Part shown: positions 44,478 through 54,129 of the stretch, piece by piece | How positions within the stretch are numbered: the first letter of the stretch is position 1 | How the letters are laid out: every line of letters begins with the position of its first letter | Origin: Paenibacillus sp. YN15 | Lineage (GTDB): Bacteria > Bacillota > Bacilli > Paenibacillales > NBRC-103111 | Assembly: GCF_003285005.1 (NCBI RefSeq) | Contig: NZ_QMFA01000029.1 | Coordinates: forward strand, 1-64,000 | Direction: 5' to 3' | DNA length: 64,000 nt | Translations under genes and position numbers: made by a program | The notes under the pieces: generated by a model | What the model saw: only the letters and a program-made list of their open reading frames with translations | What the model was told of the DNA's origin: nothing | Databases searched by the model: none

Positions 44478-47400
44478 ATGACGTTAAGCAAAGAATGGAA
44501 AAACCGGGTGGAGCTGTGGAAGAATGAACTGCCCAAACATTACTATACCCCGTTGGATACCATTGTGCTGGAGGGGTATACGACCTTCGACAGGCTGTCG
44601 ATGGAGGAGGCGCTGAAGGGCGGCTTCCAGCCGTTCCCGCCGGGTACCCTATGGGGAGCCAAATGGGAATATGGATGGTTCCGGGGAAGCATTGTGCTGC
44701 CGTCGGCCGCCCAGGGGAAGCGAATTGTGCTGCGTCTGGACGTTGGCGGGGAGAGCACGGTGTTCATCAACGGACGCGCAGCGGGCTGTGTCAGACGGTA
44801 TGAAGCCTGGCAGGCCATGAACCCGGTTCATGTAAATATCCTGACCTTGGAGAGGGCTGCGCAGGCGGAAGCCGAATACGAGCTGGTGATCGAGTGTTAT
44901 GCCGGGCATGGGGCGCGTGTTGCCCACGTGGGGCCTGTGCCCCCCGGAAGGGAGACCATTCCCGAGCCTCCGGCGCAGCAGGCTGCTATGGGGGTATGCA
45001 CCTATGGGATATGGAACGAGGAAATCTACCAGCTATGGCTTGATGTAGAGGCGCTGTACCAGGTGCGGGGGCTTCTGGACCCCAATTCCCTGCGGGTTGC
45101 GCAGATTGATAAGGCGCTGATGGATTTCACGCTTCTGGTTGACGTGGAGCTGCCCTTCGAGGAAATGCTGGCTACGGCGGCGGCAGCCAGACAGCGGCTC
45201 AAGCCCCTGCTTGCTTGCACCAACGGGACCACGGCGCCGGAGATGTTCGCATTCGGGCATTCCCACCTGGATATCTGCTATCAGTGGACCTTGGCCGAAA
45301 CCCGCCGCAAATGCGCCCGAACCTTATCCACCCAGATGACCCTGATGGACGAGTACCCCGATTACCGCTTTCTGCTCAGTCAGCCGTATCTGTATGAGAT
45401 GACGAAGCAGGATTATCCGGAGCTTTATGAGCGCTTGAAGGAGAAGGTAAGGAACGGGCAGATTATGCCGGAGGGAGCCATGTGGGTCGAAGCGGATACG
45501 AATATCCCCTCCGGGGAGAGCCTGATCCGCCAATTCCTGCACGGTATGGAGTTTTTCCGTTCGGAGTTTGGCATCGACAGCCAGCTCTTATGGCTGCCTG
45601 ATGTATTCGGCTATACCGGGGCGCTTCCGCAGATCATGAAAGGGTGCGGAGTCAAGTATTTTTCCACGGCCAAGCTGTTGTCCAGCTTTGTGACGGGCGA
45701 ACCCTTCCCCTATAACACCTTTACCTGGAGGGGAATTGACGGCACGGAGGTTCCGGTTTCACTGTGCGAGAATTATTGCGCCCATATGTATCCCGAGGCG
45801 GTAACGGAGGTATGGAGCCGGCGGGTGCAGAAGGACGGGGTATCCTCATTCCTGTATCCCTTCGGCCATGGAGACGGGGGAGGAGGCGCAACCCGCGATC
45901 ATCTGGAGTTTCTGGGGCGGGTCCGGGATCTGGAGGGGGTGCCGCGGGTGAAGATCAGCCATCCGGTGGACTTCTTCGAAGACCTGGAGGCAAGGGGATT
46001 CCCGGAGGCTGCTTATGTAGGGGAGCTTTACTTCCAGGCCCACAGAGGGACATATACCTCCCAGGCCCGCATGAAGCGTTGGAACCGGAGGAGTGAAACC
46101 GCCTTAAGGGAGACCGAGCTGTGGGGAGCCGCCGCCCAAATTGTGCAGAATTATGCCTACCCCCGGGAGACGATGGACCGGATCTGGAAGGAGCTCCTGT
46201 TCCTTCAGTTCCATGATATATTGCCGGGCTCCTCCATTCATCAGGTTTTTGTGGAAGCGGAGGAGAGCTACCGGAAGCTGTGGGGGCACAACGCGGAGGT
46301 CCGGCATGAGGCGCAGTCCAGCCTGCTTCAGGACCGGCCGGGCTGGATTACAGTATTCAATAGCACTGGATGGGACAGAAGGGAGCTGGTGCTTTTGCCT
46401 CCGGGGACAGCACAAGCGGTTGACTCCGCAGGGAAGGAGCTTAAGCTGCAGGAGGTGGAGGGCAGGATCTATGCGGAGGCGGATGTGCCTTCCTGCGGCT
46501 GGACTGCTCTGCAGGTGGGTAAGAAGGCCCAACTAGCGTCTGCCGGAGAGCCGCGGCCGCAGGTTGCGGCCGGCGAGGGCTGGCTCGAGAATGATCTCCT
46601 GCGCCTTGAGTTGAATGAGTACGGCGAGCTCACCGTTATTCTGGATAAGTCAACCGGCCGCAATCTGGCTGCCGCGCCATGCAATGTGTTCCGGATGTAC
46701 AAGGATGTGCCCGGAGTATGCGACGCCTGGGAGATCGAAATCATGTACGAACAGCAGCCCGTAGCCCTGACGGACATGGCTTCTATTGAAGTGGTTGCCC
46801 AGGGAGAGCTGTTCGGTCAGCTGCGGGTGTCCCGAAGGCTTCATGCTTCGGAGCTTGTGCAGACGATCACCCTGAGACAGGGCAGCCGCAGAGTAGACTT
46901 CGAGACAACAGTCGAGTGGAGGGAGAAGCACAAGCTCCTTAAGGTAAGCTTTCCCGTAGATATTCATACCGATGAGGCGATGCACGAAATCCAGTACGGT
47001 TATGTCAAACGGCCGAACCACCGCTCCCGGACTTATGATGCGGACCGCTTCGAGGTGTGCCAGCACCGCTGGAGCGCGCTGGCGGAGGCGAACCGGGGCT
47101 GCGCTTTGCTCAATGACTGCAAATATGGCATCAGCGTTCTCGGAAACAGCATGAATCTTACGCTGCTGAAGGCGGCCCTGGCGCCGGATATGACGGCGGA
47201 CTTGGGCAGACAGGAATTTACGTATTCCTTCACCTTCTGGAATGGCCCCTTCGTGGAGAGCAATGTGATCCGCGAGGCGTACGGTCTGAACACGCCGGTG
47301 ATTTCCATGGAGGGCTGGGCAGATGAACGTTCGCTGTTTGGCATAGATTGCCCTGCGGTTGTCCTGGACACGGTCAAGCCCGCAGAGGATGGAAGCGGGG

Positions 47401-47600
47401 ATCTCATCCTGCGGCTGTACGAGTCCATGGGAACCAGTGCAAGCTGTACCTTGAACACCTCCATCCCCATACGGAAGGTTGTTGAGACGACGATGAGGGA
47501 AGCGGCGGTGACGGAGCTGGCATTCGGCCCTTCGGGAATCCCCTTAAGCTTGCGTCCCTTTGAGGTGAAGACAATCCGTTTAAGCCATCGGACGGAATAA
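44478..47600 (+). CDS. Alpha-mannosidase, glycoside hydrolase family 38
   Basis: 1040 residues without a signal peptide, so cytoplasmic. The N-terminal beta region (WFRGSIVLPSAAQGKRIVLR) precedes the GH38 catalytic domain. Zinc ligands are in GHSHLDICY (H261, H263, D265) and the nucleophile is D375 in WLPDVFGYTG. FHDILPGSSIHQVF contains the second conserved His block. The C-terminal beta domains have ENDLLRLELNEYGELTVILD. It releases alpha-mannose from imported or recycled oligosaccharides. GGAGG 7 nt before ATG 44478. It is probably regulated by the AraC protein upstream. Confidence 0.95.
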   Translation: MTLSKEWKNRVELWKNELPKHYYTPLDTIVLEGYTTFDRLSMEEALKGGFQPFPPGTLWGAKWEYGWFRGSIVLPSAAQGKRIVLRLDVGGESTVFINGRAAGCVRRYEAWQAMNPVHVNILTLERAAQAEAEYELVIECYAGHGARVAHVGPVPPGRETIPEPPAQQAAMGVCTYGIWNEEIYQLWLDVEALYQVRGLLDPNSLRVAQIDKALMDFTLLVDVELPFEEMLATAAAARQRLKPLLACTNGTTAPEMFAFGHSHLDICYQWTLAETRRKCARTLSTQMTLMDEYPDYRFLLSQPYLYEMTKQDYPELYERLKEKVRNGQIMPEGAMWVEADTNIPSGESLIRQFLHGMEFFRSEFGIDSQLLWLPDVFGYTGALPQIMKGCGVKYFSTAKLLSSFVTGEPFPYNTFTWRGIDGTEVPVSLCENYCAHMYPEAVTEVWSRRVQKDGVSSFLYPFGHGDGGGGATRDHLEFLGRVRDLEGVPRVKISHPVDFFEDLEARGFPEAAYVGELYFQAHRGTYTSQARMKRWNRRSETALRETELWGAAAQIVQNYAYPRETMDRIWKELLFLQFHDILPGSSIHQVFVEAEESYRKLWGHNAEVRHEAQSSLLQDRPGWITVFNSTGWDRRELVLLPPGTAQAVDSAGKELKLQEVEGRIYAEADVPSCGWTALQVGKKAQLASAGEPRPQVAAGEGWLENDLLRLELNEYGELTVILDKSTGRNLAAAPCNVFRMYKDVPGVCDAWEIEIMYEQQPVALTDMASIEVVAQGELFGQLRVSRRLHASELVQTITLRQGSRRVDFETTVEWREKHKLLKVSFPVDIHTDEAMHEIQYGYVKRPNHRSRTYDADRFEVCQHRWSALAEANRGCALLNDCKYGISVLGNSMNLTLLKAALAPDMTADLGRQEFTYSFTFWNGPFVESNVIREAYGLNTPVISMEGWADERSLFGIDCPAVVLDTVKPAEDGSGDLILRLYESMGTSASCTLNTSIPIRKVVETTMREAAVTELAFGPSGIPLSLRPFEVKTIRLSHRTE

Positions 47601-47647
47601 GGCCGCCTGTTATCAGAATATCCAATCCGCCTTTTAGAATGGCGATC

Positions 47648-47690
47648 CAACCAGAATTCCGGTGATCCGGGGTTCTGGTTTTCTATTTTT
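47648..47690 (+). terminator. Terminator of the alpha-mannosidase gene
   Basis: AACCAGAATTCCGG pairs with CCGGGGTTCTGGTT, followed by TTCTATTTTTCTATTTT. Confidence 0.75.
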
Positions 47691-47748
47691 CTATTTTGTC
47701 CATACGAAAATTACGGAGTCTTTTAGTCGCAATGTCATCATCCTGAGG

Positions 47749-48816
47749 CTAAACCATATGTTTGTCTCTGTTAATTTTATCCAGAAAATCCACCATAGTC
47801 TTGATAAATTTATCGGGCTGCTCAAAATGGATGTCGTGTCCCGATTTTATCGTGATCATCTCATTTCCCTTGATCAGCGCATGGACCTTTGCGGCGTCCT
47901 CATCGCTGTTGGCGGCATAGAGAACTCCGTCCTTGCCGTATTGGGTGGCAGCCTTCAAGTATATGGATGGAGAGCTTATCCTGGACAAGGTTTCCTCCTG
48001 GTCAAAGCCGTTAAACCATGAGCCGGTATAGAAGCTTTCCGCAAAATCCAGATCAAAGTGATCCAAGTAACGGGTGCCGTGAATCCATTTGTAGGGCACG
48101 TACCACAGCTTTAGCGGCTCTCCCGGATGGCTGGCCCGGTATTTCCTGGTGCTGGCGGACAGAAGCTTCCTTAAATCGCCGAACAGCCCCCACAAGTAGC
48201 TGTTTTCCATGCTGTACTCTACGTAATCCTCCACCGCGGTCTGATTTTTAAAGCTGTGCACAGTCTCAAAGCTTTCCCGCCACACAAATGTATTCTGCAT
48301 TTCAGCAGGCTCCACCTTAAAAAAGGGCGGGTCCTCCAAAACGACGCCCAGCACCTGTTCCGGCGCATAGGCTGCAATCCATGCCGCCAAAAGACCGCCG
48401 GAGGAATGGCCCGATATGACGCTTGGTTCGCCGATGACATGCTCAATAAACCAGACAAAATCCCGTCCCATGGCAACCCCTGTATACTTGGAAGGATCGC
48501 GGCCGGATTCTCCGTGTCCATGGCAATCAATGGCATACACATGATAATGCTTGGCCAGCCCCGGAAGCACTCTCGAATAGTCCTCCCATTCCATGGACTG
48601 CCCGTGTATGAGCAGAAGCGCAGGGCCGTTGGCGGGTCCTTCGGCATAATTCAGCACGGTTCCATCCTCAAGCATCGCCTGCTTTTCCTTATACCCTGCG
48701 TTGTAGGTTTTCTTTAACGGCTTCTTGTCATAATTCATGTTCCGGTAAGCATAAACCCCAAGTGCGCCCGCGGCGGCGATCATGACGCAGAGCACAAGCA
48801 GGACTATTTTCAGCAT
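47749..48816 (-). CDS. Alpha/beta hydrolase, membrane-anchored
   Basis: 355 residues. An N-terminal helix (VLLVLCVMIAAAGALGVYAY) anchors or exports the enzyme. The fold is clear: oxyanion segment LLLIHGQSMEWEDY, DCHGHGESGRDP, and nucleophile elbow SGHSSGG with Ser138. A C-terminal His in GHDIHFEQPD completes the triad. The substrate is unknown; it could be an ester or a lipid. It is the second gene after the XRE-AbrB regulator (24 bp gap) and is likely under its control. Confidence 0.9.
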   Translation of the reverse strand: MLKIVLLVLCVMIAAAGALGVYAYRNMNYDKKPLKKTYNAGYKEKQAMLEDGTVLNYAEGPANGPALLLIHGQSMEWEDYSRVLPGLAKHYHVYAIDCHGHGESGRDPSKYTGVAMGRDFVWFIEHVIGEPSVISGHSSGGLLAAWIAAYAPEQVLGVVLEDPPFFKVEPAEMQNTFVWRESFETVHSFKNQTAVEDYVEYSMENSYLWGLFGDLRKLLSASTRKYRASHPGEPLKLWYVPYKWIHGTRYLDHFDLDFAESFYTGSWFNGFDQEETLSRISSPSIYLKAATQYGKDGVLYAANSDEDAAKVHALIKGNEMITIKSGHDIHFEQPDKFIKTMVDFLDKINRDKHMV

Positions 48817-48840
48817 TTTAACTTCCCCCTCCCCACTCCA

Positions 48841-49272
48841 CTACTCCTCCGTCTGCTCTTCGGCTTGAAGCACCGCTTCGATAAAATGCTTGAATTTGTC
48901 ATATTGGATCAGCGCGATTCCCTGAGCCTCGTCCCCTACAACCAGCAGGCTGTCTCCGGGACAAATGGCGAATATCTCTCTGGCTTTTTTGGGAATGACA
49001 ATCTGCCCCCGTTCCCCAACCTTGACCAGGCCGAATAGGTGCTTTCCCTTGGGATGAAGCGACATTCCTCTTTTCTCATCCAAATCCTTGACCAGATCAT
49101 CCAACGCCACCTCGTATAACTCCGCCAAAGCCAAGCAATTATTGATATCCGGGACGGTTTTTCCTTTTTCCCATTTGGCAACGGCTTGCCTGGAAACGCC
49201 GATCCGGTAAGCGACCTCTTCCTGGGTATATTTTTTCCGTTCCCGCAGCTTTTTCAAATTCATATTGATCAT
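48841..49272 (-). CDS. Transcriptional regulator with XRE helix-turn-helix and AbrB/SpoVT domain
   Basis: 143 residues. The N-terminal HTH_3 domain (YTQEEVAYRIGVSRQAVAKW) is joined to a C-terminal swapped-hairpin AbrB domain (VKVGERGQIVIPKKAREIFA, then ICPGDSLLVVGDE). Two DNA-binding folds in one small protein suggest a repressor sensitive to oligomeric state. ATG 49272 follows AAAGGACGTG; the frame extends to 49323 without a better site. A promoter lies 23-50 bp upstream. It is the first gene of a two-gene operon with the hydrolase. Confidence 0.9.
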   Translation of the reverse strand: MINMNLKKLRERKKYTQEEVAYRIGVSRQAVAKWEKGKTVPDINNCLALAELYEVALDDLVKDLDEKRGMSLHPKGKHLFGLVKVGERGQIVIPKKAREIFAICPGDSLLVVGDEAQGIALIQYDKFKHFIEAVLQAEEQTEE

Positions 49273-49294
49273 ACTTTTCACGTCCTTTGTGATC

Positions 49295-49322
49295 ATTATA
49301 CGGGACTTTGCGGAGCAGTCCA
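49295..49322 (-). promoter_or_regulatory. Promoter of the XRE-AbrB/hydrolase operon
   Basis: On the minus strand TGGACT (49317-49322) and a perfect TATAAT (49295-49300) are 16 bp apart. Confidence 0.5.
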
Positions 49323-49470
49323 CCCACTTCCAATAACATATCCTGTTACTTTCAGTTTACATTCCCGGAGCAGACGCAATTTTTGGAAGAACATATGTTT
49401 CGTTTGACTTTGCCAAAGTCCATTGCTATCTTAAAGTGGATAACAGGCGCAGACAGGGGGGAGACGGAGC

Positions 49471-51090
49471 GTGTACAAGCTGCTTTTGGTGGACGACGAA
49501 CCGGCGATTCGCGCCGGCTTGCGGAATCACTTTGACTGGATGGCGTACGGCATTGAGATTGCCGGGGAAGCGAATAACGGAGTAGCCGCTTTGGAGCTGC
49601 TGGAGCATCAGGGGATCGATATTGTGATGACCGATGTCCGGATGGCGAAGATGGATGGAATTGCTTTGTCCAGGGAAATTAGAAAACGTTTTCAGGATAT
49701 CAAAATCGTCTTTATCAGCGGGTACGACGATACGGATTATTTGAAGTCCGCTCTTCAGCTCAATGCAATGGATTATATTTTCAAGCCGGTTAATATGGAT
49801 GAGCTTCAAAAAGTGGTGGAAAAGGTTATCGCGGAGCTGAAGGCATCAGAGGTGCGCCAACTGGTGCTGCAGGATATGCAGGTGAAAATGAGGGAGAGTC
49901 TGCCGCTGTTGCGGACGGAATTCTTCATGGCCTTGATCCGCCGGGAAATTACAAGCGACGGGGCGCTGGAGGAGAGGAGCCGGTTTCTTGAGCTGCGGCT
50001 TCCTGCGGATGCTAGCTACGGGGTTATTGTGATCTCGGTGGACAACTCCGCTTCCGTCATTGACTCGTATTCGGAGAAGGGCTGGCGGCTCATTTCCTAT
50101 GCCGTGCAGAATATTGGCCAAGAGCTGATTCACAAGCATATGGAAGGCTATATTTTTCAGTCGCAAACGGAGGAATACACAGGTATTCTAAGAGCCTTTG
50201 GTTCGGCGGAAATGTTCGGGGACCGGCTCATTGCCCTGGCTTCGGATATCCGCGACAATCTGCTCCGTTGGCTGCGCATCAGCGTGACCATCGGCGTCAG
50301 CCAGCAGGTGAAGCAGCTCCGCTCCTTGGCCGATTCCTACGACCAGGCAAGGGAGATCGCCGCCCGCAGATGGTATCTGGGCAGCAGCCGGGTGATTACC
50401 GTGGACAGTCTGGAGGAGAATGACGGCGGCGGCTACAGCTTCGGCCAGAAGCAGCGGGAGCAGCTGCTGGCGTGCCTGAAGGCGGCGGACGAATCCCAAT
50501 TGCGCCTGCTGCTGGACGATATCTTCAGCGGGCTGTCCCGCAACCGTTCCGACGGCATCCATTACGGGCGCAATGTGTGCCTGCAGATGCTCCTGCTCTC
50601 CGACCAGCTTCTTCTTGGTCTGAATATTGATTCGCCTCTTGTCGAATCCATGGAGGATCAATGGAAGCTGCTGCTGACGAAGGAGACCATCATTGAGCTT
50701 CACGGCATGCTGGAGGGGCACATGCTGTCCGTATGCCAGCGTATACAGGAGAAGCGGACCGGCAAAACCTTCAAGCTGGCGGAGCGGGTCAAGGAAATCA
50801 TTGAGGAGCGTTACTCCGACAACCAGCTGACGGTGGGCCTTATTGCCAAAGAGGTGTTCCTTACGGACTCCTATGTCAGCCTTCTGTTCAAGCAGGAAAC
50901 GGGCCAGACCATCAATGATTATCTGACGGAGGTGCGCATTGAAAAGGCGAAAAGCCTCCTGTCGGAATCGGATAAGCGGCTGAACGATATTTGCCAGGAA
51001 GTCGGGTTTTCCGATATCGGCTATTTCCGAAAGCTGTTCAAACGGCATACGGGGCTGCTGCCCAAGGATTACCGGCAGCGCTTCATGTAG
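49471..51090 (+). CDS. Response regulator with AraC-type output (YesN-like)
   Basis: 539 residues. The receiver domain has DDE near residues 8-10, phospho-Asp D55 (IVMTDVRMAK) and conserved Lys in YIFKPVNMDEL. A central region of about 290 residues (RDNLLRWLRISVTIGVSQQV) is typical of YesN-type proteins, and the C-terminal AraC helices are VGLIAKEVFLTDSYVSLLFK and LNDICQEVGFSDIGYFRKLF. GTG start after GGGGGGAGACGGAG. It forms a pair with the YesM-type kinase 4-8 bp downstream and probably controls the importer and surface-protein genes that follow. Confidence 0.94.
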   Translation: MYKLLLVDDEPAIRAGLRNHFDWMAYGIEIAGEANNGVAALELLEHQGIDIVMTDVRMAKMDGIALSREIRKRFQDIKIVFISGYDDTDYLKSALQLNAMDYIFKPVNMDELQKVVEKVIAELKASEVRQLVLQDMQVKMRESLPLLRTEFFMALIRREITSDGALEERSRFLELRLPADASYGVIVISVDNSASVIDSYSEKGWRLISYAVQNIGQELIHKHMEGYIFQSQTEEYTGILRAFGSAEMFGDRLIALASDIRDNLLRWLRISVTIGVSQQVKQLRSLADSYDQAREIAARRWYLGSSRVITVDSLEENDGGGYSFGQKQREQLLACLKAADESQLRLLLDDIFSGLSRNRSDGIHYGRNVCLQMLLLSDQLLLGLNIDSPLVESMEDQWKLLLTKETIIELHGMLEGHMLSVCQRIQEKRTGKTFKLAERVKEIIEERYSDNQLTVGLIAKEVFLTDSYVSLLFKQETGQTINDYLTEVRIEKAKSLLSESDKRLNDICQEVGFSDIGYFRKLFKRHTGLLPKDYRQRFM

Positions 51091-51097
51091 GGCGGTG

Positions 51098-52936
51098 ATG
51101 GGGATGCTGACTTTTCTAACAAAGGGAATGCGGCTGCTTGCGCGGCTCAAACGCAAGTATGCCATGCCAAGGTCCTGGTTATTGCTCTACGTGCTGCTTA
51201 TTGTGGTTCCGTCGTCCGTTCTGCTATATTCCTACTACCAAAGAACGGTTTCCATTCTGGAGGAGGAAGTAAGCGGCTCCATGCTGGAGGCCCTCAAGCA
51301 GGCGGGCAGCAATCTGACCTACCGGATGAACCATGTGGAGGACATCTCCAACTCGGCTTTGACCAGTTCGATGCTGCAAAATTTTTTGGAGCTTTCCGGA
51401 AAGGAAACCGCAATCGCCGAGCAGATGGAGATCAATAAGGAATTAAATAAATTCATTCAGTCGGTTCAGGCCGACCGCAATATTTTCCGCGTACGGCTGT
51501 TTGTGGACAGGTCCCTGCTGATATCCGGAGAAAACTATAACTTCTTCACTCTGGACAGCATCAGGCAGGAGCCCTGGTATGACCGCGTCATCAAAGCCAA
51601 CGGCGGTATGGTCTGGACGGGAGTGTACAAGGAAAGCTACATCGACAGGGAGGACACCTACATTTTGTCCTGCGTCCGGATGCTGCGCAGCCCCAACCGG
51701 TATGATCAGGTTGCAGGCGTGCTGATGATCGACATGGAAGCCAAGATGGTCAACGACATCCTGAGCAATATCTCCTTTACCGAAACAAGCAACATCTATG
51801 TAACGGACACCGAAGGCATGATTATTTCCCATGAAGACCCTTCGATGATCGGCAGCGCCAGCCTGGCCGGACCGTTATTGGCGCAAATGGCGGCGGCCAA
51901 GGACGGAATTTCCGCCAAGACGGACTTGAACGGCGGGGAAAGGTATGTGCTGTACACGGAGATTTCCACCCAGGGCTGGAAGCTGGTGGGGGATATTCCG
52001 GTTACGGATATCTCCAGAAGGGTTCTAAAGATGAACCAGTCCTCCGGCGTAGCCACTTTTCTGGTAATTTTCTCGCTGTTTCTGGTGGTGATGTTTGTCC
52101 TGATCGCCTTCATTGTCCGCTATATGAACCGCAGGGTGAAGGTAGTCATTTCCATGATCAATAAAAAAGGGATTGAGCGCCTTGAGGATCTGGATTCCGC
52201 CTATGGCGATTTCAACATGCTGGAACGGACTGTGGACAACCTGATACGCCGGGTGAATACCTTGATGCAGAAGACCTACAAAGCCGAGATGTATGAGCGG
52301 GAGGCTCAGCTGAAGGTGCTGCAGGCGCAAATCAACCCGCATTTTCTGTACAACACGCTGGATACGATTAATTGGCTTGCTCTCGACCGGGGGGCCAAGG
52401 ATGTCAGCATGATGATCGGCGCTCTCGCCCAATATTTCCGCTTGAGCCTGAATAAAGGCAAGGATATTGTCAGTGTGGCCGATGAGCTTGAGCTGGCCCG
52501 TGTCTATCTGGAGATTCAGACCAAGCGTTTCCCCGATCTGTTCCAATTCCAGATTCAATCGGAGCCGGGGCTTGGCGATTATGTCATGCCTAAATTGACG
52601 CTTCAGCCCATTGTGGAAAATGCCCTTCTGCATGGGGTTCTCGGCAATGACGGGGAGCATTCCATGATTCGGATCGAGGCGCGCACGGAGGCCGGAGATT
52701 TGATCATCGTCGTTTCCGATGACGGAGCCGGCATGGAGGAGGAGCAGGTCAAACGGCTGCTGCTGCTTCCCCCGGAAACCCGTGCGGAAGGCAAGGGAAG
52801 CTCTTATGGTTTGTTCAATGTCAATCAGCGGATCAAATTGTATGCGGGAGAGGAATACGGCATCATGATTCATTCCCGGCCGGGGAGCGGAACGACGGTT
52901 ACGGTCCGGCTGAAGGCGGTGCGCAAGCAGCCATAG
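51098..52936 (+). CDS. Sensor histidine kinase, YesM type
   Basis: About 612 residues. Transmembrane helix (LLLYVLLIVVPSSVLLYSYY), a Cache-type outer domain of about 260 residues (PWYDRVIKANGGMVWTGVYK), second helix (FLVIFSLFLVVMFVLIAFIV), a HAMP-like linker, the His_kinase domain with phospho-acceptor near H415 (QINPHFLYNTLDTIN), and HATPase_c (QPIVENALLHGV, SYGLFNVNQRIKLYAGEE). YesM kinases sense extracellular carbohydrate signals. ATG 51098 is chosen; GTG 51095 and ATG 51104 are alternatives. It is followed by a strong terminator, so the importer genes have their own promoter. Confidence 0.94.
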   Translation: MGMLTFLTKGMRLLARLKRKYAMPRSWLLLYVLLIVVPSSVLLYSYYQRTVSILEEEVSGSMLEALKQAGSNLTYRMNHVEDISNSALTSSMLQNFLELSGKETAIAEQMEINKELNKFIQSVQADRNIFRVRLFVDRSLLISGENYNFFTLDSIRQEPWYDRVIKANGGMVWTGVYKESYIDREDTYILSCVRMLRSPNRYDQVAGVLMIDMEAKMVNDILSNISFTETSNIYVTDTEGMIISHEDPSMIGSASLAGPLLAQMAAAKDGISAKTDLNGGERYVLYTEISTQGWKLVGDIPVTDISRRVLKMNQSSGVATFLVIFSLFLVVMFVLIAFIVRYMNRRVKVVISMINKKGIERLEDLDSAYGDFNMLERTVDNLIRRVNTLMQKTYKAEMYEREAQLKVLQAQINPHFLYNTLDTINWLALDRGAKDVSMMIGALAQYFRLSLNKGKDIVSVADELELARVYLEIQTKRFPDLFQFQIQSEPGLGDYVMPKLTLQPIVENALLHGVLGNDGEHSMIRIEARTEAGDLIIVVSDDGAGMEEEQVKRLLLLPPETRAEGKGSSYGLFNVNQRIKLYAGEEYGIMIHSRPGSGTTVTVRLKAVRKQP

Positions 52937-52994
52937 GCAGAACCTGTTTTTCCCGGCCGCGGCCGTAAAGCCCTCCGGCTTAAGCATACCCACA

Positions 52995-53025
52995 ACCTGG
53001 CGGTAGTCTCCCGCCGGGTTTTTTT
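52995..53025 (+). terminator. Terminator after the YesM-type kinase gene
   Basis: ACCTGGCGG (52995-53003) pairs with CCGCCGGGT (53011-53019, one wobble), followed by seven T. Confidence 0.85.
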
Positions 53026-53105
53026 GCGGCCCGGAGCGGGGCTTCAGAGCCGAAAGTTTAAAGAAATGACCCTCTTTTTTATGAATTGTCCATCTATATC
53101 AAGGG

Positions 53106-53124
53106 CGGGATTCCCGATATAATG
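53106..53124 (+). promoter_or_regulatory. Promoter/operator region of the importer operon
   Basis: A TATAAT-type -10 (53117-53124 region, GATATAATG) is directly preceded by the palindrome CGGGATTCCCG (53106-53117), placed where a regulator could act. No consensus -35 box. Confidence 0.4.
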
Positions 53125-53157
53125 AAGCCACAAAGAGATAAAGAGAGGAGCCACAAG

Positions 53158-54120
53158 ATGAGCACGCTGCTAACGGAGAAGAAAAAGTGGGATCGTACCG
53201 CAATCAAAACGGGCAAATTAAAGCGGTTCCGGCAGGTTTACGCCTATTTCGATTTATATTTGCTGCTTGTGCCGGGGCTGCTGTTTTTGCTGATATTCAA
53301 ATACACGCCCATGTACGGAATTATCATCGCCTTTCAGGATTTCAACATCTTCGAAGGCATTGCCGGAAGCGCATGGGTCGGCCTGGAGCAGTTCCACAAA
53401 TTAATTCAATCCAGCGAATTCGGCCAGGTATTCTCCAATACCTTGCTGATCAGCCTCTACAAAATCGTGCTGTTGTTTCCGATTCCCATCTTCGTCGCTT
53501 TATTCCTGAATGAAGTTTCCAAGATGTGGTTCAAACGGAGCGTGCAAACCATCATCTATTTGCCCCACTTTTTATCATGGGTAATCGTCTCCGGCTTGTT
53601 CGTCAACATCCTGTCCCCGTCGGGCGGACTGGTGAATCAGGTTATTCAATGGTTCGGCGGCGACGCCATTTCGTTTATGGCGGACAATAGATTTTTCCGG
53701 AGTGTGGTGGTGTTTACGGCAGGCTGGAAGGAAGTGGGCTGGAATGCGATTATTTTTATCGCCGCCATTGCCGGAATCGACCAGGACCAATACGAAGCGG
53801 CGGCCATGGACGGCGCAGGGCGGATCAAGCAAATGTTCTACATCACCCTGCCCAATATTGCTCCGACGATTATGCTCATGCTCATCCTGCGGATCGGCAA
53901 TTTGCTGGATGCGGGAACGGAGCAGATTCTCACCATGTACAACCCCGTTGTATATGATACGGGCGATGTCATCGGAACCTATGTGTATCGTATGGGCTTA
54001 GGCCACATGGATTACAGCTTCAGCACGGCGGTAGGGTTGTTCAATTCCGTCATCGGCTTCACCCTGCTGGTGTCCGGCAATTTCCTCAGCAAAAAGTTCA
54101 TGAAACGAAGCATCTGGTAG
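53158..54120 (+). CDS. ABC sugar importer permease (LplB type)
   Basis: 320 residues with six helices. The N-terminus FDLYLLLVPGLLFLLIFKYT, then PMYGIIIAFQDFNIFEG, is the LplB signature. The EAA loop reads EAAAMDGAGRIKQMFYITLP. It forms the transport pore with the next gene product and takes up oligosaccharides. ATG 53158 follows GAGAGGAG. No ATPase gene is present in the locus; such importers usually share an MsmX-type ATPase encoded elsewhere. The stop is 9 bp from the next start. Confidence 0.94.
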   Translation: MSTLLTEKKKWDRTAIKTGKLKRFRQVYAYFDLYLLLVPGLLFLLIFKYTPMYGIIIAFQDFNIFEGIAGSAWVGLEQFHKLIQSSEFGQVFSNTLLISLYKIVLLFPIPIFVALFLNEVSKMWFKRSVQTIIYLPHFLSWVIVSGLFVNILSPSGGLVNQVIQWFGGDAISFMADNRFFRSVVVFTAGWKEVGWNAIIFIAAIAGIDQDQYEAAAMDGAGRIKQMFYITLPNIAPTIMLMLILRIGNLLDAGTEQILTMYNPVVYDTGDVIGTYVYRMGLGHMDYSFSTAVGLFNSVIGFTLLVSGNFLSKKFMKRSIW

Positions 54121-54129
54121 GAGGTTACA

